Made by a program: the position numbers and the translations under genes | Shown: positions 6,662 to 13,746 of the stretch, one piece after another | Layout: every line of letters begins with the position of its first letter | Numbering within the stretch: position 1 is the first letter of the stretch | The notes under the pieces: generated by a model | The model's input: the letters and a program-made list of their open reading frames with translations, nothing else | Databases searched by the model: none | Told to the model about the DNA's origin: nothing | Source: Pelotomaculum sp. UBA3103 | GTDB taxonomy: Bacteria > Bacillota > Desulfotomaculia > Desulfotomaculales > Pelotomaculaceae | Direction of reading: 5' to 3' | Assembly: GCA_002365855.1 (NCBI GenBank) | Contig: DFAP01000139.1 | Coordinates: 1 to 21,800, forward strand | Length of the DNA stretch: 21,800 nt

Positions 6662-7075
6662 ATGCATACAACTAAAGTAAAAATAATGGCTATGACACTT
6701 ATTGCCGCCGCGATCCTTTTGCTGCTGGGTTACGCTGCCTTTGCCGGGGTTGATAGCGAACCGGGCGGCAGCGGCGACCCGCTGGTAACGCAGAGCTATG
6801 TAGACCAGTACATACAGTGGAAGGTTACTGAGTTAAAAGCCGGCCAGGTATTAAATGGCAGCGCCGGGGCTGAATTTATTCTCAGGCGGGGTCAGGCCGT
6901 GGTGGTTGATGTTACCGGCAACGGGATTCCGGATGTTACAGCCGGGGCCGACATTTTTGCCGGTGGCGCGGCGCCTTTCAATCACCTGCTGATCATCCCG
7001 CGGGAAGACGGGCGGGGTATCAAGGCTCAGTCGACAGTTTTTGTGATGCACCGGGGTGGAGCTACGGTACAGTAA
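6662..7075 (+). CDS. Exported protein of unknown function, wall-cluster associated
   Basis: I do not recognise a named function. The product is about 137 residues: a signal peptide (basic start, hydrophobic core TLIAAAILLLLGYAAFA, likely cleavage after AFA near residue 30), then a mature domain of roughly 108 residues. The mature part begins DPLVTQSYVDQYIQWKV and contains FILRRGQAVVVDVTGNGIPDVTAG, NHLLIIPREDGRGI and ends VFVMHRGGATVQ. The predicted character is beta-rich and soluble, with one DxxGNGIPD loop that could bind a metal. I chose ATG 6662 over GTG 6656 because GGAGG (6648-6652) is 9 bases from the ATG but only 3 from the GTG. It lies between csaB and the LCP ligase, so a role in wall-polymer assembly or surface organisation is plausible but unproven. 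Confidence 0.75.
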   Translation: MHTTKVKIMAMTLIAAAILLLLGYAAFAGVDSEPGGSGDPLVTQSYVDQYIQWKVTELKAGQVLNGSAGAEFILRRGQAVVVDVTGNGIPDVTAGADIFAGGAAPFNHLLIIPREDGRGIKAQSTVFVMHRGGATVQ

Positions 7076-7196
7076 TAAAAACTTGTATATTATGTTAAGC
7101 AGGTTTACAATGGTTTTTGGGTAAATTGAAAAGTTAGGCACATCCCTCACCTAGATCGGCTTTAAACAGAGGTGTGTCCCCTATCTTTGACAAGGT

Positions 7197-7224
7197 CCCT
7201 GACCACTGGACCGCTTGCTATCTT
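7197..7224 (+). promoter_or_regulatory. Promoter candidate for the LCP gene
   Basis: TTGACA (7197-7202), 16-base spacer, TATCTT (7219-7224). Transcription would begin near 7231, which argues against the upstream in-frame TTG at 7215 being the LCP start. The preceding DNA has an imperfect CACCT/AGGTG hairpin (7148-7173). Confidence 0.45.
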
Positions 7225-7271
7225 CAACTGAAGCTTCAAACATGCGCCTGATGCTAACATCGCGATGGGGG

Positions 7272-8567
7272 GTGAGTTGTCTGGCTGCAAGAAGAAAGCT
7301 CAAGAGAAAAGCGCCTTTAATAATATGCGGGCTGTTGGTATTGGTACTGCTGGCCGGGGGCTTTGTCCTGGCCAAAGACCTGTTTTTTCCTTCACATACT
7401 GAAGAAGGAGCCGCCGTCGAGCCGGTAAAGGAAGGCCAGCGGCTGAATGTGCTTCTTTTAGGCATAGATGCGCGCGAGGATGAAAACACAGCTCGCTCCG
7501 ACTCGATCATCCTGGCCAGTGTGGACCCCAAGAGCAAGCAGGTTTCTCTGCTTTCAATTCCGAGGGACACCCGGGTCAACATTCCTGGCTACGGTTGGGA
7601 TAAAATTAACAGCGCCAGTGTCTACGGCGGTCCGGAGCTTTCAATGAAGGTAGCTTCCAGCTTGCTGGGAATCCAGGTTAAACATTATGTCCTGACCAAT
7701 TTTATGGGCTTTAAGGATATTGTTGATGCACTCGGGGGGGTAACCCTGGACGTTGAAAGAAATATGTACCACGTAGACGACGCGGGTTACGGGATCAATC
7801 TCAAAAAGGGCGAGCAGCGCCTTGACGGAAATAAGGCTTTACAGTATGTGCGCTACCGGAACTATGAGATGGGGGATATCGACAGGACCAAGAACCAGCA
7901 AAAGTTTTTAGCAGCCCTGGCCAAAGAGATCCTCCAGCCTTCTACCATTCCCAAGCTGCCCAAGCTGATCCCGGAGATCAGCCGCTATATTAAGACCAAC
8001 CTGAGTGTAAGCGACATGTTAAAAATGGCCTCAGCAGCTAAAAGCATGGAAGACGGGAACATTGTTACGCAGACGCTGCCAGGCCGCCCGATTGACGTGG
8101 CAGGCGGCAGTTACTGGGGTGTTGACCCGGCAGAGGCCAGGCAGGCTGTAACCACACTCTTTAGTGGCGAAACTGTAACCAATGTTGTGCTGCAGACTCC
8201 CCTGACAGGTCAATATGCAGTACCTGATGAAGTTAAACCGGAAACAAAAGATACTGAAATTGAGGATAAGACGGATACCGGCGACGAGTCAGATCCCCCA
8301 ACCGGAGAGGACCAGGAAGAGACAGCCAACTCCCCAACCAAGCCCGGGCAGGGCCCCGGAGGTAAGAACAGTTCCGGTGGCGTGGTAATCTTTACGCCTG
8401 TCGACGAGGAATCTGACGACACCACGGAGACTACTCCACCCAACTCATCCGGTGAGAAGGAGACCGGCACTAGCTCCGGGTCAACCGTCGTAACAAGCGG
8501 TACTACGGAGGTGTACAGTCCCGGGAAAACATTGTCAGATTATGGTATTTTTAATGATCAAACTTGA
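7272..8567 (+). CDS. LytR-CpsA-Psr (LCP) family polymer-peptidoglycan ligase
   Basis: About 430 residues: one N-terminal membrane anchor (PLIICGLLVLVLLAGGFVLA), then a full LCP domain with RLNVLLLGIDAR, the RSDSIILASVDP strand, SIPRDTRVNIPGYG (conserved Arg/Asp residues that bind the polyprenyl pyrophosphate), the DALGGVTLDV block, and ALQYVRYRNYEMGDIDRTKNQQKFL. LCP enzymes transfer undecaprenyl-linked wall polymers to peptidoglycan outside the membrane, fitting the tagA/csaB neighbours. The last 110 or so residues are a disordered acidic, Ser/Thr/Pro/Gly-rich tail. The start is ambiguous: the excellent ribosome site GGGGGTGAG (7268-7276) is best spaced for a CTG at 7281, while in-frame GTG 7272 lies inside it. 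Neither ATG 7242 nor TTG 7215 has a ribosome site. Confidence 0.9.
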   Translation: MSCLAARRKLKRKAPLIICGLLVLVLLAGGFVLAKDLFFPSHTEEGAAVEPVKEGQRLNVLLLGIDAREDENTARSDSIILASVDPKSKQVSLLSIPRDTRVNIPGYGWDKINSASVYGGPELSMKVASSLLGIQVKHYVLTNFMGFKDIVDALGGVTLDVERNMYHVDDAGYGINLKKGEQRLDGNKALQYVRYRNYEMGDIDRTKNQQKFLAALAKEILQPSTIPKLPKLIPEISRYIKTNLSVSDMLKMASAAKSMEDGNIVTQTLPGRPIDVAGGSYWGVDPAEARQAVTTLFSGETVTNVVLQTPLTGQYAVPDEVKPETKDTEIEDKTDTGDESDPPTGEDQEETANSPTKPGQGPGGKNSSGGVVIFTPVDEESDDTTETTPPNSSGEKETGTSSGSTVVTSGTTEVYSPGKTLSDYGIFNDQT

Positions 8568-8576
8568 AAAATGCAG

Positions 8577-8608
8577 GAGGGCGGGTACTTAACGCCCTCT
8601 TTGTTTTT
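8577..8608 (+). terminator. Rho-independent terminator after the LCP gene
   Basis: GAGGGCG (8577-8583) and CGCCCTC (8593-8599) form a 7-bp GC-rich stem with a 9-base loop, directly followed by TTTGTTTTT. It begins 10 bases after the LCP stop. Confidence 0.88.
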
Positions 8609-8721
8609 CTGAACGGTGATTTGTGGCATGATTATCCTTTCTCTTTTTTGAAACCAAAGGACGGTCAAACGCGTCTAAATAAATAGGTTAAACAGTCATA
8701 TATTTAAAGAGAGGAAGAAAC

Positions 8722-10404
8722 ATGAAAAGATTAATACCAGTTCTGTTGCTGCTGTGTATACTCCTTATTTTTTCTGGCTGCGACGGGGATAAAGATGTGC
8801 CGGGTAACAACGAGCCAAACGAGAAATTGCCGGCCAGCGAAATATCTGGAAACCTGTTTGACGCGAAGAAAGTAAAAACAGGAGACACCATCGCCGGCAT
8901 GGAGATCACATCCGTTGACGTGGGCGCGAATTATGACGGTGAGCGTTATCCGGCTTCGGTGCAGTTTAAAGGGGAAAAAGCTGTGAGCGGGGAGTATGTC
9001 CACCACCCGGTTGGCCATGAATTTCTGGGCAGCCTGGTTGCCTTTTACGTCGATGATGAGACAAAAAACAATCTTCCAAAGTTAAAACAAGACGAGCGTT
9101 ATGTGTGGTTTGTGTTCAGCAATCAAAGTGACGCGGCTAAGGCTTTTGGCGGTCCGGGCAGTAAAGGCCGGGCGGATGTCTTAATCGACGAATACAAGAT
9201 TAATTATGCCCCCTCTGATGTATACAATACGGCAAAGCTGATCAAAGCGGTTATACTGGAGGAGCCGGAAGCAAAACCCGAAGAAAACGCCGGCGATACC
9301 GGTTTTAAGCTTGGCAATGAGGTTTTAATAAGCAAGTATTATCATCTTATAGAGGGGAAGAAGGTAGGACTGGTCACCAATCAAAGCGGGGTCAACAGTC
9401 AGGGCAAGAGCACGGTCGACCTGATCGCAGCTGATCCCTCAGCCAGCCTGGCGGCTCTTTACGGGCCGGAGCACGGCATTGACGGCGCCGCTACGGCCGG
9501 GGAATATGTCAAGTCCTATGTTCACCCTCAGTTAGGCATCCCCGTCTACAGCCTCTACGGTGAAACCAGGATGCCAACCGCTGAAATGCTGAGCGGCATA
9601 GACGTCCTGCTATTTGATATTCAGGATATCGGGGCCAGGACATATACCTATATGTCGACCCTGAACTACTGCATGGTAGCAGCGCAGAAATATAATAAGC
9701 CTGTCGTGGTGCTTGACCGCCCCAACCCGGTGGGGGGCGTAATTGTAGATGGACCGGTTTTAGAAGACCCGTATATTACCTTTGTAGGCGTCGACAACCT
9801 GCCGACGGCACACGGTATGACGGCCGGAGAATTGGCCCGGTACTTCAACCGTAAAATCGGCGCCGACCTGAAAGTTGTTCCGATGGAGGGGTACACCAGA
9901 AAAATGATTTTCCAGGACACCGGTCTGAAGTGGGTGCAGACCTCGCCGAATATCCCCGACATTGCCTCTGTCTTCGGGTACATGTCAACCGGCTTGGGTG
10001 AGGGAACGGGTGTGTACCAGTCTGACAAATTTAAGTGGATTGGTGGAAAAGGTATCGAGTCCAACAGGTTCGCCGAGCTTCTCAACAGTGCCGGACTCCC
10101 GGGGGTGACCTTTGTACCGGAGAATATAGGGGATGCGGGCGGTGTCAGGCTTAAAATCGAAGACTACCATACTTTTAACCCGGCCAAAACAGGCATTTAC
10201 GCCCTGGCGTACGCCAGGTCATTAAATAATTTTAGTGTCCCCAAGAGCGGCTCTACTGTTGTCATGTTTGACAAAATCATGGGCACTAACAAGATCGGCC
10301 TGTACCTGGAACAAGGGCTCACCCCGCAGCAAATTGAGGCAAACTACGCCCCGGCGCTGAACAAGTTCAAAACCGAAAGGCAACAGTACCTGATCTATAA
10401 CTGA
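8722..10404 (+). CDS. Lipoprotein with a C-terminal NamZ-type (DUF1343) exo-muramidase domain
   Basis: A 560-residue lipoprotein: hydrophobic leader ending FSGC (Cys20 as acylation site, -3 position Phe is slightly off consensus), then about 170 residues of unassigned sequence, then a DUF1343 domain from about residue 195. Family hallmarks are GKKVGLVTNQSGV, LYGPEHGIDG, LLFDIQDIGARTYTYMSTL, VVLDRPNPVGG, LPTAHGMTAGELA and VQTSPNIPD. The Bacillus subtilis member (YbbC, NamZ, family GH171) is an exo-beta-N-acetylmuramidase that releases terminal MurNAc during peptidoglycan recycling. Here the enzyme would be membrane-tethered outside the cell. The N-terminal segment (GDTIAGMEITSVDVG..., HEFLGSLVAFYVDDE...) is not recognised; it may bind wall polymer. 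ATG 8722 has GAGAGGAAG upstream. The upstream LCP terminator makes this a separate transcription unit. Confidence 0.9.
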   Translation: MKRLIPVLLLLCILLIFSGCDGDKDVPGNNEPNEKLPASEISGNLFDAKKVKTGDTIAGMEITSVDVGANYDGERYPASVQFKGEKAVSGEYVHHPVGHEFLGSLVAFYVDDETKNNLPKLKQDERYVWFVFSNQSDAAKAFGGPGSKGRADVLIDEYKINYAPSDVYNTAKLIKAVILEEPEAKPEENAGDTGFKLGNEVLISKYYHLIEGKKVGLVTNQSGVNSQGKSTVDLIAADPSASLAALYGPEHGIDGAATAGEYVKSYVHPQLGIPVYSLYGETRMPTAEMLSGIDVLLFDIQDIGARTYTYMSTLNYCMVAAQKYNKPVVVLDRPNPVGGVIVDGPVLEDPYITFVGVDNLPTAHGMTAGELARYFNRKIGADLKVVPMEGYTRKMIFQDTGLKWVQTSPNIPDIASVFGYMSTGLGEGTGVYQSDKFKWIGGKGIESNRFAELLNSAGLPGVTFVPENIGDAGGVRLKIEDYHTFNPAKTGIYALAYARSLNNFSVPKSGSTVVMFDKIMGTNKIGLYLEQGLTPQQIEANYAPALNKFKTERQQYLIYN

Positions 10405-10414
10405 CACAGGGGGA

Positions 10415-10459
10415 CGTCAGACTGTGTTAAAAGGTGACAGAAGCTGACACAGTCTGACG
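10415..10459. repeat. REP/MITE-like hairpin with a 13-bp perfect stem
   Basis: CGTCAGACTGTGT (10415-10427) and ACACAGTCTGACG (10447-10459) are perfect reverse complements around a 19-base loop, starting 10 bases after the lipoprotein stop. It is flanked by AGGGGGACG on the left and GACGGTTCTC on the right (10456-10465), and both strings recur together inside the hairpin at 13692-13720. It may also work as a transcript end for the gene upstream, although no U-run follows. Confidence 0.75.
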
Positions 10460-10467
10460 GTTCTCTT

Positions 10468-10551
10468 GTCTCACTTTAGCTACTCTTTGTCTTGCTAAGA
10501 AATGAGACAATAGAATAACTGCGGTTATTTCTAAAGAAGGTGTGTTACACC
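10468..10551. repeat. Further chain of hairpins next to the REP-like element
   Basis: Three more inverted repeats follow in series. GTCTCA-CTTTAGC pairs with GCTAAGAAA-TGAGAC (10468-10508, small internal bulge). AATAAC-TGCG-GTTATT occupies 10514-10529, and GGTGT-GTT-ACACC occupies 10539-10551. Together with the stem at 10415-10459 this makes about 140 bases of nearly continuous potential secondary structure. It could be part of one mobile element or a structured RNA. Confidence 0.5.
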
Positions 10552-10692
10552 CTTTTAAAAAAGAAACAAGAGAAACCTTCCCCTTGCTTCTAACCTAAAT
10601 CATACTCAATCTTGTAGAATATTCCATCTATCAGAGGAAATCAGCAAGACATTGTCGAAATGTTAACAAACGTAAAAAGGAGTTGGTCGAGT

Positions 10693-10833
10693 ATGATTGA
10701 ATCTTTTATGGTTATACCTATAATAGCTGTATATGTTTTCATTGCGGTAGTAGTATGGCGATTTATGAGAGCTCATGAGTCAATTGCGGAATCAATCAAA
10801 ATAATTGCACAGAATGTAAAGCAGGAGCCATAA
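10693..10833 (+). CDS. Small single-TM membrane protein, 46 residues
   Basis: ATG 10693 to TAA 10831-10833 encodes 46 residues: a short start MIESFM, a hydrophobic helix VIPIIAVYVFIAVVVW (residues 7-22), then a charged amphipathic tail (RFMRAHESIAESIKIIAQNVKQEP). A good ribosome site AAAAAGGAG (10674-10682) precedes it by about 10 bases, and a hairpin with a U-run overlaps its stop. That combination of ribosome site, membrane helix and terminator argues for a real gene. I recognise no family. Its shape recalls small membrane regulators or bacteriocin/holin-like peptides, but nothing proves either. It is transcribed toward the 3' end of the opposite-strand polymerase gene. Confidence 0.6.
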   Translation: MIESFMVIPIIAVYVFIAVVVWRFMRAHESIAESIKIIAQNVKQEP

Positions 10834-10845
10834 GGCTCTTTTCTT
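10825..10845 (+). terminator. Terminator overlapping the small ORF's stop codon
   Basis: GAGCC-ATAA-GGCTC (10825-10838) followed by TTTTCTT. The loop contains the TAA stop. The stem is short (5 bp) but GC-rich and the U-run is well placed. Confidence 0.6.
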
Positions 10846-10885
10846 CTGCCGTTATTTTTTCAAGGAAAAGGGCTTCCCCCTAAGT

Positions 10886-12409
10886 TTACTCCAGCGGTGG
10901 GGTTTCCTGACCCTCCAGGTGGGGCAGGGCAGCCGTCATGCCCAGGAGAAGCCAGAAGTATGTCGCCATCATGGGCACTTCAAATATATTTTCCACCACG
11001 TTGTGCAGCAGCACACCCATCAGGCCCGCGATGAGCCCCCCGGCCAGCCCCTTCAGGTATGGATCGGTTAGCCTCCGGTAAGAGTTAAGGACGCAGCGCA
11101 CACCATGCAAATAAAGCCAGACCAGGGAGGCCAGCCCCAGTATCCCTGACTCCGCTGCCGTTTTCAGGTAGAAGTTATCGACGTAATTACTGCTGGGGAT
11201 ATGTCGCGCCGCAACCGCGCCGCCAAAGCGCCCGAACCCCTCGCCGGTCAGGGGACGGCTTACCATTTTGTCAATGGCCATGTTCCAGCGGGCCACCCGC
11301 CCCGCCCTGGTGCTGCTGAGAATATAAGCGGGGGAAAGCATGTAGCCGATGCGGGAGGATATGCCCGGTATGAGCCTGGGCGCCGCAAAAGCAGTTGCAA
11401 AAAGGGCGAGCAAAATGCGCCAGTTATAGATCATACCGTATATTACAAAAGCACCCGCCATAGCCAGCCAGGCGCCCCTGGAATAGGTGAAGACAAGGCT
11501 GAGGCACATCGGCAGGAGGCACAGGATGTAGTAGAGCTTCTGCTGCCTGCTCCGGGCCGAAAACAACTGGCTCAAGGTAACAGGTATCAGCAGGACCAGA
11601 AAGCTTCCCAGGACATTCGGGCTGCCCACGATTGAAAAGACTCTTGTCCGTACGCTGCTTTCCGCGGCGTCGAGCCAGGTGGTGGGGATTTCCACCCCGA
11701 TCACATACTGGTATACGCCGTGAACGGCAACCAGCGCGCCAAGCGCGATGAGCCAGTTCACCAGCGCCCGGGCCTGCTTCTTATTTAGCAAGAGGTTGCC
11801 GGCCACAAAGAACCAGAGGATGTATTCCACGTATACCCTTACGCCTTCAACGGCGATGCCCATATGGGGAGATCGCAGCAAAAAGAGGAACGCAGTGACT
11901 CCAAGGTAGAGCAGGATCGGGACATCCAGTGGTGTCAGGCGGTACTTCATTTTTCCCCGGAGCGCCATCTGCACCGGCCAGGCCAACGCAAAAGCGACCA
12001 GTATAAGCTCGTCCCAGTACCCGGCCCAGAAGGAGGACTCCATGGTCTCGCGCAGGGCGTAGTCCACTACCACATAGGAGAAAACAACGAAAAGCAGGGT
12101 TTCAACCCGCAGCGCGGCTAGGTTTTTTAAAAAGATACTACCGCTCAGGAAGGCAGGTAGCTTGATGTTCAGGATATAACTGCCTGGCATGCCGCGCCTG
12201 ATGGCTGCTCCGGCCTGTTCCAGCGGCCAAACGGCCAGGCGGGCGATGCTTGACAGGACTCTTCCTAAAAGAGAATGGCGTGCCGCGTTCTGCCGGCTGT
12301 ATTCCGGTGTGCCTGCAATCCAGCGGCAGGAGACACTCTGCCGCGCGGATTTTGCCAGTCCCGCAAATAACCGGCCTGACAGGCTATCCTGCCACACCTG
12401 TGCCAACAT
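10886..12409 (-). CDS. O-antigen ligase/Wzy-like polymerase family membrane protein
   Basis: A 507-residue polytopic protein with about 11-12 membrane segments and the Wzy_C/O-antigen ligase region: IVGSPNVLGSFLVLLIPVTL, VFTYSRGAWLAMAG, RWNMAIDKMVSRPLTGEGFGRFG and the large external loop with NYVDNFYLKTAAESGILGL. Such proteins polymerise or transfer undecaprenyl-linked glycans on the outer face of the membrane. I set the start at ATG 12409 (MLAQVWQD) because AAGGAGG lies about 8 bases upstream; the frame continues to 12463 without a ribosome site. Roughly the first 85 residues are a basic, mainly non-membrane extension before the first clear helices. In a one-membrane cell it is more likely a capsule or wall-polysaccharide polymerase, or a protein glycan ligase, than an O-antigen ligase. 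It is opposite in direction to its neighbours. Confidence 0.88.
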   Translation of the reverse strand: MLAQVWQDSLSGRLFAGLAKSARQSVSCRWIAGTPEYSRQNAARHSLLGRVLSSIARLAVWPLEQAGAAIRRGMPGSYILNIKLPAFLSGSIFLKNLAALRVETLLFVVFSYVVVDYALRETMESSFWAGYWDELILVAFALAWPVQMALRGKMKYRLTPLDVPILLYLGVTAFLFLLRSPHMGIAVEGVRVYVEYILWFFVAGNLLLNKKQARALVNWLIALGALVAVHGVYQYVIGVEIPTTWLDAAESSVRTRVFSIVGSPNVLGSFLVLLIPVTLSQLFSARSRQQKLYYILCLLPMCLSLVFTYSRGAWLAMAGAFVIYGMIYNWRILLALFATAFAAPRLIPGISSRIGYMLSPAYILSSTRAGRVARWNMAIDKMVSRPLTGEGFGRFGGAVAARHIPSSNYVDNFYLKTAAESGILGLASLVWLYLHGVRCVLNSYRRLTDPYLKGLAGGLIAGLMGVLLHNVVENIFEVPMMATYFWLLLGMTAALPHLEGQETPPLE

Positions 12410-12514
12410 CCCGCAGACCTCCTTCCGTGCATATCTATCATTATAAGTCAAAACCCTGCGCAAATCCAGAGCCTGCGCTAAAACCAGGGCATGTTGGATA
12501 AAGCCAAAATCTCC

Positions 12515-12543
12515 TTGTGGAGCTAACCTTTAATTGATAAAAT
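12515..12543 (+). promoter_or_regulatory. Promoter of the glycosyltransferase pair
   Basis: TTGTGG (12515-12520), 17-base spacer, TAAAAT (12538-12543), 30 bases before the first glycosyltransferase start. It lies in the divergent gap shared with the polymerase gene on the other strand. Confidence 0.6.
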
Positions 12544-12573
12544 GAGAAAAGCACAGCCAAGGGAGCTTTTTTT

Positions 12574-13746
12574 ATGATGTCTTTAAAAGTAATCCACATT
12601 ATTGGCGGCGGGGAATTTGGCGGCGCCGAGAGGCATATCCTGAATCTGGCAGGGGCAATTAACACCAGGGCGGTGGAGTTAACGGTCTGCTGCCTTTTTG
12701 AGGCCCCTTTTGCCGGAATTGCCGCAAACGCAGGCATCAACGCCGTGGCTGTCCCAATGAGTAACAAGTTTGATTTTAAGATAATAGGAAAGCTGGCGGG
12801 GACAATCCGCAGCGGGGACTTTGACCTGGTGCACACCCACGGTGTCAGGGCCAACCTGATGGGTAGGCTGGCAGCCCGCCGTTCAGGGAAAAGAAAAGTG
12901 GTTACCACCGTGCACAGCCTTCTGGAGATGGATTATCCCGGCTTGCTCAACCGCCTCGCCGGCACTTTGTCCGAGCGGGCCACCAGGGAGGGGACGGATC
13001 ACTTCATCACTGTCTCCAGGGGGCTGAAGGATCAGCTCGTGCGTGGAGGAGTCACGGAAAGCAAAATCTCAGTTATCTATAACGGCATTCCGATGGATGG
13101 TTTCGGTGTGATCCAGGAGCGGGGAAGCGCCCGCAGAAAACTGGGGCTTGCTCCCGGCGAGCCTCTCGTAGGCATTGTTGCCCGGCTGCACCCTGTTAAA
13201 GGGCACCGGTTTTTCCTCGCAGCAGCCCGGGAGGTCCTCGCCCAGAGACCGGACACCCGGTTTATCATAGTCGGTGATGGCCCCAGCAGGCATGCCCTGG
13301 AGGCGCTTGCCGCCAGGATGGGGGTAACCGGCCGGGTTCTTTTTACCGGGTTTGTTGAAGATGTTTACTCCCTGATGAACGATCTGGACCTGTTGGTAAT
13401 CTCGTCTTTGTGGGAGGGGTTCGGACTGACCGCCGTTGAGGCTATGGCCCTGGGCGTGCCCGTTGTGGCCACAGAGGCAGGCGGCCTGCCCGAGGTGGTC
13501 CTGCACGGTGAAACGGGATTGCTTGCGCCTCCGGCTGACTCAGCCGCGCTGGCCAAGAATATATTATGGATGCTGGAGCATCCAGGGGAAGCTGCTGTAA
13601 TGACAAAAAAAGGCGGCGAGAACGTGCATGAGAGGTTCAGTGCCGCAGTAATGGCCCGCCGCACGGAAGAGCTCTACAGAAAGGTGCTGGGGGAAGCAGG
13701 GGGACGGTTCTCCTGCTTCCACGTCAAAGGTGAAAGCCATGCTTGA
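12574..13746 (+). CDS. GT4-family glycosyltransferase
   Basis: A 390-residue GT-B enzyme. ATG 12574 follows GGGAG by 8 bases. The N-terminal acceptor domain has the glycine-rich IIGGGEFGGAERHILNLA start and LVHTHGVRANLMGRLAAR. The C-terminal donor domain has VIYNGIPMDGF, GIVARLHPVKGHRFFLAAA, FIIVGDGPSRHALEALA and the EGFGLTAVEAMALGVPVVAT block, containing the E-x7-E motif that holds the nucleotide sugar. It would add a sugar to the lipid-linked wall polymer or capsule repeat on the cytoplasmic side. Donor and linkage cannot be told. The last 18 or so residues are encoded by a hairpin repeat (13692-13720) and look unlike a family C-terminus. It overlaps the next gene by 8 bases. Confidence 0.92.
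   Translation: MMSLKVIHIIGGGEFGGAERHILNLAGAINTRAVELTVCCLFEAPFAGIAANAGINAVAVPMSNKFDFKIIGKLAGTIRSGDFDLVHTHGVRANLMGRLAARRSGKRKVVTTVHSLLEMDYPGLLNRLAGTLSERATREGTDHFITVSRGLKDQLVRGGVTESKISVIYNGIPMDGFGVIQERGSARRKLGLAPGEPLVGIVARLHPVKGHRFFLAAAREVLAQRPDTRFIIVGDGPSRHALEALAARMGVTGRVLFTGFVEDVYSLMNDLDLLVISSLWEGFGLTAVEAMALGVPVVATEAGGLPEVVLHGETGLLAPPADSAALAKNILWMLEHPGEAAVMTKKGGENVHERFSAAVMARRTEELYRKVLGEAGGRFSCFHVKGESHA
13692..13720. repeat. REP-like hairpin inside the 3' end of the glycosyltransferase gene
   Basis: GGAAGCAGG (13692-13700) and CCTGCTTCC (13712-13720) form a 9-bp perfect stem with loop GGGACGGTTCT. The AGGGGGACG and GACGGTTCTC strings around the loop are shared with the element at 10408-10465, so the two probably belong to one dispersed repeat family. 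Confidence 0.7.

Noticed and set aside
7138..7180. Additional REP-like element before the LCP gene (GAGGTGTGTCCCC)
   Set aside because: Only an imperfect 5-bp CACCT/AGGTG pairing and no shared core with the other elements.
10415..10459. Simple intrinsic terminator for the NamZ-like gene
   Set aside because: The stem is strong but no U-run follows, and its flanking strings recur elsewhere, so a repeat element is the better call; a terminating side effect remains possible.
11201..11635. Plus-strand frame of 144 codons within the polymerase gene
   Set aside because: A shadow of the real minus-strand gene: charged low-similarity translation, no ribosome site.
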